Below are positions 14,444-20,093 of a stretch of DNA of 20,093 nucleotides, piece after piece. Made by a program: the position numbers and the translations under genes. The stretch's first letter is position 1; every line of letters starts with the position of its first letter. Under the pieces are notes generated by a model that was not told where the DNA came from, did not search any database, and worked only from the letters and a program-made list of their open reading frames with translations. The DNA comes from SIG440 sp045648205 (GTDB lineage: Bacteria; Bacillota; Clostridia; Monoglobales; Monoglobaceae), in NCBI GenBank assembly GCA_045648205.1, contig JAZRNM010000032.1:1-20093 (forward strand), in the 5' to 3' direction.

Positions 14444-15814
14444 TTAATCATTTTTTCTCATTTCATCAAGAAGGGCCTTTCCGCCTTCTATGATTGTTTC
14501 AGCAACACCTGACTTAAATTTCGAAGTTCTTGCCTCGTATCCGCCCTCGTCATACGCCGATTTCATCGGGAAATATCCCATCTCACCATTGACAAGTGAA
14601 CAGGGCATAATCATATCCCAGCCTTCTGTGTCTTTTATAGCCACTCCAATGTCTGTGAAGGCCTCACCAGATATTCCCACCATTCCCACAGGACCGAGCT
14701 TAATACCTGTCATTCTCACATCGAAGAATTCAGGGCCATTTTCCAATCTACACATACGCAAGGATTCTGCAACAACAGTTGTGAGTTCCATTGCGGTGTA
14801 TGGAATTTCATCATCACGGCCCGCTTCATGAAGCTCCTTGTATTTTTTTGCGCGAGGTAAATCTTCCTTGTCTGGCATATTTGACGCAACTTTAATATTC
14901 TTTCTCACAATGTCAATATCGTCAATGTCAACATATTTAACCTTGTCATAAACCTGAAGAACTGTTCCTGCAAGTGCACGACCAACAAAACGCGCCATTC
15001 CGGGGCTCTTCATTTCATTATCAAAGCTTATCTCTGTGTCGTTCATATCTCCATCCTTGGGATGAACATTTGTGCTTCCCACATCACCCTGCGCTCCACA
15101 GATAAACATTGACCTTGTGCCATCAAGAGCTTTTTCAAGAGTCTTTCTCATTACACCCGGCCAGTCAGCAGAAATAAGCTCACCATTCACCGTGTCTGAG
15201 TGAAGACCATAGTTCACAATCACCATGCTTTCTCCATTTTCCTGGTCAAAGCGAACAACATTCACTCTCTGGTCAAGTGTTCCGATTGGATGGTCAATGT
15301 TGGGGTCATTGACGGGAGGACATGTCATAGTTGTGCCGTCTTTCATCTTATAGCGTCTTATGTATGCAACTCTTTCAGGTGCATAACCAACACAGTAACC
15401 CATTCTTGCAGGCTTCAAATCGTCAAGAGCAAGCTTCACTGCGTCAACAATTCTTACCTTCAGAAATTCCGCATATTTCTCTATGGGTTCAGAGGGTGCG
15501 TCGAAAAATTCTTCGTTCGTTTCAATAAGCGCACCTGTGTGAGTATGCGTTGCCGTCAAAAATATATTTTCTTTGGGTATTCCCGTTGTCTTTTCAATCA
15601 GTTCACAACACTTATCAACGAGCGCTTCATGAATATAACAAACATCCGCACTTACAATCACCAGTTTCTTTTCTTGGCAAGAAAGTGCAATGGCGCTCAC
15701 CTCAATGTCATCAAGAAATCCTTTTGCATATCTGGGCACATAGTATCCCGCCACACCAATTCCCAGTGGTGGGTTTGCATTAACCTTTGAAAAACCAGCT
15801 TTTAAACAATTCAC
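14444..15814 (-). CDS. Neutral/alkaline ceramidase-like metal-dependent hydrolase, cytoplasmic
   Basis: The 456-residue protein matches the N-terminal catalytic domain of neutral/alkaline non-lysosomal ceramidases (PF04734). The zinc-site motifs are ATHTHTG (His90, His92) and NYGLHSDTVNG (His205), with SADWPG next. FICGAQGDVG and a late NGEMGYFPMKSAYDEGGYE segment (about residues 408-427) provide the remaining active-site region. True ceramidases hydrolyse the amide of N-acyl sphingosine and are secreted. This one has no signal peptide and lacks the C-terminal immunoglobulin-like domain, so a soluble N-acyl or amide substrate in the cytoplasm is more likely. AGGAGG sits 8 nt before the GTG start. 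It is co-transcribed after the NagA-like deacetylase (19-nt gap). Related proteins in bacteria are often annotated only as hypothetical. Confidence 0.85.
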   Translation of the reverse strand: MNCLKAGFSKVNANPPLGIGVAGYYVPRYAKGFLDDIEVSAIALSCQEKKLVIVSADVCYIHEALVDKCCELIEKTTGIPKENIFLTATHTHTGALIETNEEFFDAPSEPIEKYAEFLKVRIVDAVKLALDDLKPARMGYCVGYAPERVAYIRRYKMKDGTTMTCPPVNDPNIDHPIGTLDQRVNVVRFDQENGESMVIVNYGLHSDTVNGELISADWPGVMRKTLEKALDGTRSMFICGAQGDVGSTNVHPKDGDMNDTEISFDNEMKSPGMARFVGRALAGTVLQVYDKVKYVDIDDIDIVRKNIKVASNMPDKEDLPRAKKYKELHEAGRDDEIPYTAMELTTVVAESLRMCRLENGPEFFDVRMTGIKLGPVGMVGISGEAFTDIGVAIKDTEGWDMIMPCSLVNGEMGYFPMKSAYDEGGYEARTSKFKSGVAETIIEGGKALLDEMRKND

Positions 15815-15833
15815 AATTTTTTCCTCCTATGTT

Positions 15834-16982
15834 TTAGAAGCATTCTTCACCTGCTATAAGTACATTTTTTATATTAAATTTATCATCAACAAAAATCAAG
15901 TCTGCCTGCTTTCCAACCTCAATAGAACCAATTTCATCACCCAAACCGATAGCATTAGCTGGATTGGTTGCAGCCATGATGAATGCTTGGGCAATTCCGC
16001 AATTGGTGTTTGCCATAATATTTCGGCAAGTAAGCTCCATTGTCATTTTGCTGCCTGCAAGACCCGCATTGTGGTCAAAGTTCAGGTCGGTTATGTATGC
16101 AAGATTTTCTGGTGGTTCACCATCAAACTGAGTGCAGTCTGTTATCAGAATAACCCGTTCAACACCCTTGTTGTGAAGGAGCAACTGCTGAAGTGCAGGA
16201 TTTACATGAATTCCGCATGAATCCGAAATTAATTCTGTGTAAACATTCATATCTCTGAAACAATATTCATCAGGGCCATATCCCCGTGTTCCACCCGGAA
16301 CAGCCAGTCGCCCAGTTGCATTCATTGTGTGTGTCTGGATTGTGGGCTTGAATTTTCCCAAAGCACGAATCTGATTGGGAGTTGCTTCACTGTGTCCTAT
16401 TGCAAAAACAACATTGGGATTAACCTTTCTTGCATATTCCAAAAACGGCATAACATCCGGTCTTTCAGGTGCAATAGCCCAAACCTTTGCCAAAAGCCCC
16501 GCTCCATCGACTAACGCCTTGAACTGCTCTGGTTCAATTGTGTTTCGCCATGGATTTGTATCATAGCTTGCACCATACTTGGGGTTTGTGAATGGACCTT
16601 CAAAATAAATACCCTTCACATTCTTTGTCTGGTTTATATCACGTTTGATTGCCGCAATTGCTTCCATATGTGTTTTGAAATCCATTACGTAAAATGGAGT
16701 TGCCAAAATACTTGTGGCACCATGGCTCAAGAAATATTCTGAAGCACCAATCAGATCAAAAGATGTTGACCATTTTTCGCCACCGTGAACGTGAATGTCC
16801 ACGAGGCCCGGCCCAACATATTCACCCTTGGCATCAATAATCTCTGCTCCAATTGGAATTTCAACCTCGCGTTTGTTTCCAACCTTTGCTATTTTTCCAT
16901 TTTCAATAACAATTATACCATCCCAGATAATACCGTTTTCGGTTACAACCTGAGCATTTTTAATTACTTTTAATGAATTCAT
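15834..16982 (-). CDS. N-acetylglucosamine-6-phosphate deacetylase-like amidohydrolase
   Basis: The 382-residue protein has the NagA layout: a small beta-sandwich (residues 1-55 and ~350-382) around a TIM barrel. Metal and active-site residues are all present: His64/His66 (DIHVHGG), Glu128 (YFEGPFTNP), His197 (IGHSEA), His218 (TQTHTMNA), His259 (GIHVNP) and Asp282 (LITDCTQ). NagA removes the acetyl group from GlcNAc-6-P. Several loops depart from classical NagA: THTMNATGR instead of the usual THLFNAM, and a Cys before GIHV where ADGxH is usual. It may therefore deacetylate or deaminate another sugar or amino compound. GAGGTGATAAA precedes the ATG. It follows the remnant lyase gene and precedes the ceramidase-like gene. 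Confidence 0.82.
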   Translation of the reverse strand: MNSLKVIKNAQVVTENGIIWDGIIVIENGKIAKVGNKREVEIPIGAEIIDAKGEYVGPGLVDIHVHGGEKWSTSFDLIGASEYFLSHGATSILATPFYVMDFKTHMEAIAAIKRDINQTKNVKGIYFEGPFTNPKYGASYDTNPWRNTIEPEQFKALVDGAGLLAKVWAIAPERPDVMPFLEYARKVNPNVVFAIGHSEATPNQIRALGKFKPTIQTHTMNATGRLAVPGGTRGYGPDEYCFRDMNVYTELISDSCGIHVNPALQQLLLHNKGVERVILITDCTQFDGEPPENLAYITDLNFDHNAGLAGSKMTMELTCRNIMANTNCGIAQAFIMAATNPANAIGLGDEIGSIEVGKQADLIFVDDKFNIKNVLIAGEECF

Positions 16983-17005
16983 TTTATCACCTCGTGTTTA
17001 TAATA

Positions 17006-17268
17006 TTATATCATTTCAAGCTGTATCATGCATTCACGAACAACTTCTTTTGCATTATTCTTTTCAAGCACCATATAATCAGGAGCAAAGTTTCCTTCGT
17101 AACCAAGGAAATTCATTGCATAAGTAAATCCTCTCTTAATTCCCACCTTTATGAATGTGTTTCTAAGCAGAAGGATTTTGTCAAGTTGTTTTGATGCCTC
17201 TTCAAATTCTCCATTTTCAAGGCTATCATACATTTTTGAAGCAATCTCGGGTGTGCAAGAAAATGCTC
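17006..17268 (-). pseudogene. Remnant (C-terminal part) of a dihydrodipicolinate synthase/N-acetylneuraminate lyase-family gene
   Basis: The last 75 residues, from the ATG at 17233, match the C-terminal helices of the DapA/NanA aldolase superfamily: MYDSLENGEFEEASKQLDKI, then LLRNTFIKVG. The similarity continues upstream of that ATG in the same frame (FSCTPEIASK), showing that the ATG is internal to a once longer gene. A TGA stop interrupts the frame near 17,276, and no TIM-barrel or Schiff-base lysine region exists in the 190 bp up to the pyruvate kinase terminator. The usual length is ~300 residues, so about 70% is missing. It sits 23 nt before the NagA-like gene and behind a plausible promoter, which suggests an internal deletion in an operon that is still transcribed. 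Confidence 0.7.
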
Positions 17269-17350
17269 TTCTCGGTCAGCAAACTATTTTAAATATGCAG
17301 TCTAAATCAGAAAAAACATAACCCCTTTTCTAAAACCTGATTTCAAGCTC

Positions 17351-17380
17351 AGTATATCACACCTTCAACCAGCTTAACAA
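17351..17380 (-). promoter_or_regulatory. Probable promoter of the remnant-NagA-ceramidase-like operon
   Basis: On the minus strand TTGTTA (17375-17380) is 18 nt from TATACT (17351-17356). It overlaps one foot of an imperfect hairpin (ACAAGGC at 17377-17383 and GCCTTGT at 17406-17412, with an inner AAAAT/ATTTT pair) that could be an operator or an additional terminator for the upstream pyruvate kinase transcript. Confidence 0.5.
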
Positions 17381-17432
17381 GGCAAAATGTGACAGGATTT
17401 TGGTCGCCTTGTCTCATTTTACCCATGATATA

Positions 17433-17461
17433 ATACCCCAAGGTGATCTACCTTGGGGTAT
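17433..17461 (-). terminator. Terminator of the pyruvate kinase transcript
   Basis: A 12-bp perfect stem, ATACCCCAAGGT at 17433-17444 with its complement at 17450-17461 and a 5-nt loop, lies 3 nt after the pyruvate kinase stop. The downstream tract is only moderately U-rich (TATTATATC). Confidence 0.75.
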
Positions 17462-17464
17462 CTT

Positions 17465-18883
17465 TTATCTGTTTATTTTTTCAAGTTTAATAAGATTGGT
17501 GTTTCCTGATTGTCCGTTTGCCTGACCAGCTGTCAACACCACGTTGTCGCCCTTAGAAAGTCCAAGAATTTGTTTTGCCTGGTTGACAGCATTATAGAAC
17601 ATTACTTCAACCGAATTGAATTCCTCACACATCACAGGGGTAACGCCCCAGCTCAGGTTCAATTTCCTCCAGACTTTTTCATCAGTTGTCATTCCGATTA
17701 TATCCACCGGACACCTGAAACGGCTGACCATTCTGGCAGTTTTTCCGCTTATGGAGCTGACAACAATGCCCTTGGCGTTCACATCAATCGCCATTGAGCA
17801 GGTTGAGTGTGAAACTGCGTCAAGATTGCTTCGGATTTCAAATTCTGAGTTTTTGAACCTCTTTTTATAATGTATTCCAAGCTCTGTAAACTTCACAATT
17901 TCAACCATATTTTTAACCGCTTCAACTGGATATTTGCCTGATGCTGTTTCGCCCGAAAGCATAACTGCGGATGTCCCATCATAAACCGCATTTGCCACAT
18001 CAGAAAGTTCTGCACGGGTCGGGCGGGGATTATAAATCATCGTCTCAAGCATTTCTGTTGCTGTTATAACACGACTGCCGAGCATTCTGCATTTATTGAT
18101 AAGATATTTCTGAACTGCAGGAACTTCAACAAACGGAATTTCAACCCCCAGATCACCTCTTGCAATCATAATTCCATCTGCAATCTCGCAAATTTCTTCG
18201 ATATTATCAACTCCACTGCGGTTCTCTATTTTTGCAATAATATCAATCTCGTTTCCTCCATTTTCATTGAGGAAATTTCGGATATCTTCAATATCCTTTT
18301 TGCGTGACACAAACGAAGCTGCAACAAAATCGATCTCGTTTTTTATGCCAAACAGCAAATCCTCCTTGTCCTGTTCGCTTAAAAACTCATGTTTCATCAG
18401 CTTGCCCGGAAAATTCATACTCTTTCTGTCTGATAGTTCTCCGCCGGCAACAACCTCACAAACCGCATTGCAACCATTGATTTCTTTCACCTTGAACAAA
18501 ACCAAACCGTTGTTTACAGTGACAGTGTCACCAACACTTAAATCTTCCATCAGATGTTCATAATTAACTGCAACACGAGATTGGTCCCCGATTATATCCT
18601 CAGTGGTAAAGGTAAATGTATCACCGTCTGCCAGCGTTATCTTTTTGTTTTCAAAAGTTTTTATCCGATATTCAGGACCCTTTGTGTCAAGCATAATCGC
18701 AATGGGCAGATTCAGTTTTTCTCTCACCTTTTTTATCAGATCGATTTTCTTTTGATGGTCCTCGTGTGTTCCATGAGAAAAATTCAGTCTTGCAACATTC
18801 ATTCCTTCAAGACACATTTTTTCCAATATTTTTTCATTTTCACATGCGGGACCAATTGTGCATATTACCTTTGTCTTTCTCAC
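17465..18883 (-). CDS. pyk: Pyruvate kinase
   Basis: It converts phosphoenolpyruvate and ADP to pyruvate and ATP. The 472-residue protein begins KTKVICTIGPA and has the substrate and metal residues Arg32, Asn34, Ser36 and His37 (RLNFSHGTH). The LDTKGPE segment (Glu71) is the form seen in potassium-dependent enzymes. The pyruvate kinase signature DIIAKIEN holds the catalytic Lys218, and ARGDLGVEIP supplies further metal ligands. A B domain spans about 73-170, and the C-terminal allosteric domain ends at residue 472. It lacks the extra PEP-utiliser domain of Bacillus pyruvate kinase. The start is GTG, with AGAGGTG just upstream. It is 23 nt after a small gamma-like gene and decarboxylase beta subunit, so PEP-pyruvate flux and sodium pumping appear co-expressed. 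Confidence 0.96.
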   Translation of the reverse strand: MRKTKVICTIGPACENEKILEKMCLEGMNVARLNFSHGTHEDHQKKIDLIKKVREKLNLPIAIMLDTKGPEYRIKTFENKKITLADGDTFTFTTEDIIGDQSRVAVNYEHLMEDLSVGDTVTVNNGLVLFKVKEINGCNAVCEVVAGGELSDRKSMNFPGKLMKHEFLSEQDKEDLLFGIKNEIDFVAASFVSRKKDIEDIRNFLNENGGNEIDIIAKIENRSGVDNIEEICEIADGIMIARGDLGVEIPFVEVPAVQKYLINKCRMLGSRVITATEMLETMIYNPRPTRAELSDVANAVYDGTSAVMLSGETASGKYPVEAVKNMVEIVKFTELGIHYKKRFKNSEFEIRSNLDAVSHSTCSMAIDVNAKGIVVSSISGKTARMVSRFRCPVDIIGMTTDEKVWRKLNLSWGVTPVMCEEFNSVEVMFYNAVNQAKQILGLSKGDNVVLTAGQANGQSGNTNLIKLEKINR

Positions 18884-18906
18884 AGACGCACCTCTTTCCC
18901 TTTTGT

Positions 18907-19041
18907 TTAGTTTTTATTTTCTGTAACCTTGTTAAGCAACATTGTAATCAGTATTATAACGCCGATAACAACAAATATCCCAAGCATTCCAATGCCCATA
19001 TAACGCAAATTACTGATAAAATTCATAGGGTTTATATTCAT
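18907..19041 (-). CDS. Small OadG-like membrane peptide (44 aa)
   Basis: The 44-residue ORF encodes one strong transmembrane helix (GIGMLGIFVVIGVIILITML, residues ~16-35) followed by a short charged tail, NKVTENKN. Gamma subunits (OadG/MmdD family) of Na+-translocating decarboxylases start the same way, with one N-terminal helix containing a GxxxL/FxxV pattern and a short polar tail; clostridial forms can be very short. It is placed directly after the beta-subunit gene (37-nt gap) and before pyruvate kinase. AGAGG lies 13 nt before the ATG, a rather long spacing. Its likely role is to hold the alpha and beta subunits together in the membrane. Confidence 0.75.
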   Translation of the reverse strand: MNINPMNFISNLRYMGIGMLGIFVVIGVIILITMLLNKVTENKN

Positions 19042-19078
19042 AATTCAAATCATTCCTCTCGTCAGAATCAAATTTCCC

Positions 19079-20093
19079 TTAAAGGAAAAAGTTCAAAATC
19101 ATTCCGCCCGCAATAACTGATGCAATCTGTCCCGAAACATTTACACCTATCGAATGCATAAGCAGGAAGTTTTGTGGGTCTTCCTTGAGTCCCATTTTGT
19201 GAACCACACGTCCCGACATAGGGAATGCTGAAATTCCTGCCGCACCAATCATAGGATTGATTTTCTTTTTCAAAAATATGTTTATTATTTTTGCAAACAA
19301 AACTCCACCTGCTGTGTCAAAAATAAACGCAACCAAACCAAGTCCCAAAATCAACAATGTCTCTGTTGTCAAAAAGTCTGCAGCCTGCATACGCAATGAT
19401 ATTGTTATTCCAAGGAATATTGTGACAATATTGGCAAGTGATTTCTGAGCAGTTTCCGAAAGTGAATTCAAAACTCCGCATTCGCGAATCAGGTTTCCAA
19501 ACATCAAAAAGCCTATAAGAGCTACCGAATCAGGAGCAACCAATCCCGCAATAACTGTAATGATTATGGGGAACAAAATCTTTGTGGTCTTTGAAACCTC
19601 TCTTTGGGAATACTCCATCTTTATCATTCGTTCCTTCTTTGTTGTCATAAGCTTTATAACTGGTGGCTGAATAATGGGAACAAGCGCCATATATGAGTAT
19701 GCCGCAACCATAATCGCACCCAGATACTTGGTGTCCAGCGCCTGAGCAACAACAATTGATGTGGGTCCATCAGCAGCACCAATAATCGCAATCGCTGCCG
19801 AATCCTTCAGGTCAAAGAACATTGACGCAAAGCAAAGAGTGAAGAAAATTCCAAACTGTGCCGCCGCACCGAAAATCATCAGCTTAGGATTTGACAAAAG
19901 CGGACCAAAATCAATCATCGCACCGATTCCTATGAACAAAATTAGCGGAAACAGTTCATTTGAAATACCTGCATTGAAAAGCACCTCAATCGTTTCAACT
20001 GCGCCTGACATAGGAAGGTTAACCAAAATCGCACCAAAACCCATCGGCAAAAGAAGGGTTGGTTCCATATCCTTTTTTATCGCAAGATATATG
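19079..20093 (-). CDS. Na+-translocating decarboxylase beta subunit (OadB/GcdB/MmdB), 5' partial
   Basis: The frame is open to the right edge of the window. The codons before the internal ATG at 20068 read IYLAIKKD, matching the family N-terminal region, so the true start lies outside. About 337 of the usual ~370-400 residues are present. The protein has many membrane helices and the functional motifs AADGPTSIVVAQAL (Asp implicated in Na+ coupling), the central RECGVLNSLSE loop and the C-terminal GVNVSGQIASVIAGG (Asn and Ser in the ion path). The subunit decarboxylates carboxybiotin and uses the energy to export Na+. The alpha carboxyltransferase is not in view, so oxaloacetate, methylmalonyl-CoA or glutaconyl-CoA as substrate cannot be decided. 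Confidence 0.92.
   Translation of the reverse strand, partial: IYLAIKKDMEPTLLLPMGFGAILVNLPMSGAVETIEVLFNAGISNELFPLILFIGIGAMIDFGPLLSNPKLMIFGAAAQFGIFFTLCFASMFFDLKDSAAIAIIGAADGPTSIVVAQALDTKYLGAIMVAAYSYMALVPIIQPPVIKLMTTKKERMIKMEYSQREVSKTTKILFPIIITVIAGLVAPDSVALIGFLMFGNLIRECGVLNSLSETAQKSLANIVTIFLGITISLRMQAADFLTTETLLILGLGLVAFIFDTAGGVLFAKIINIFLKKKINPMIGAAGISAFPMSGRVVHKMGLKEDPQNFLLMHSIGVNVSGQIASVIAGGMILNFFL

Noticed and set aside
15200..15790. 196-residue plus-strand open frame opposite the ceramidase-like gene
   Set aside because: It has no ribosome binding site or recognisable domain and lies wholly antisense to a gene with intact catalytic motifs.
17377..17412. The ACAAGGC/GCCTTGT hairpin as a riboswitch or T-box for the NagA-like operon
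   Set aside because: It lies upstream of the predicted transcription start and is short and imperfect; an operator or accessory terminator is more likely.

Overview
The window looks like part of a chromosome from a low-GC, spore-forming anaerobic Firmicute of class Clostridia, possibly a gut organism. The pointers are AT-rich DNA, a GerW/YtfJ-type sporulation gene, the scpA-scpB-DUF2953-ytfJ order, strong AGGAGG-type ribosome binding sites, an ECF vitamin transporter S subunit without its own energising module, and a membrane subunit of a sodium-pumping decarboxylase. Almost everything right of 2.3 kb lies on the minus strand.

Left part (1-4.8 kb). The end of a Na/Pi cotransporter-type protein converges on an ECF transporter S subunit across a shared terminator. 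The S subunit diverges from a MocR-type (GntR plus aminotransferase-like) regulator, and two promoters overlap between them. The regulator lacks its C-terminal subdomain and ends about 40 bp before a repeat-rich stretch. That stretch contains a 178-bp multi-hairpin element with terminal inverted repeats, then a metal-dependent amidohydrolase, a second hairpin array with a 21-22 bp period, and a DUF805/zinc-ribbon membrane protein. The motif GGTTTAGATG, or a near match, occurs beside several of these terminators. Next is a two-gene tRNA operon (Leu-UAA, initiator Met-CAU) with a consensus promoter and terminator. The initiator tRNA gene has two U.U mismatches in its T stem.

Middle part (4.8-13.4 kb). 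A long co-directional run, read from a promoter near 13,350, encodes an M50 membrane protease, ScpA, ScpB, a DUF2953 protein, YtfJ, a 37-residue single-helix ORF, DNA polymerase I, dephospho-CoA kinase, a lytic transglycosylase and an M18 aminopeptidase. Gaps are short and two junctions are ATGA overlaps, so transcription and translation are probably coupled through most of it. The functions are chromosome condensation, sporulation, DNA repair, CoA synthesis and wall or peptide turnover.

Right part (13.4-20.1 kb). A catabolic cluster holds a remnant of a dihydrodipicolinate synthase/N-acetylneuraminate lyase-family gene, a NagA-like deacetylase, a cytoplasmic neutral-ceramidase-like hydrolase and a two-part protein resembling L-2-amino-thiazoline-4-carboxylate hydrolases. 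This set is the best candidate here for an undescribed pathway, perhaps cleaving acylated amino compounds; the substrate is unknown. The last group is the beta subunit of a Na+-translocating decarboxylase (cut by the window edge), a 44-residue gamma-like membrane peptide, and pyruvate kinase.
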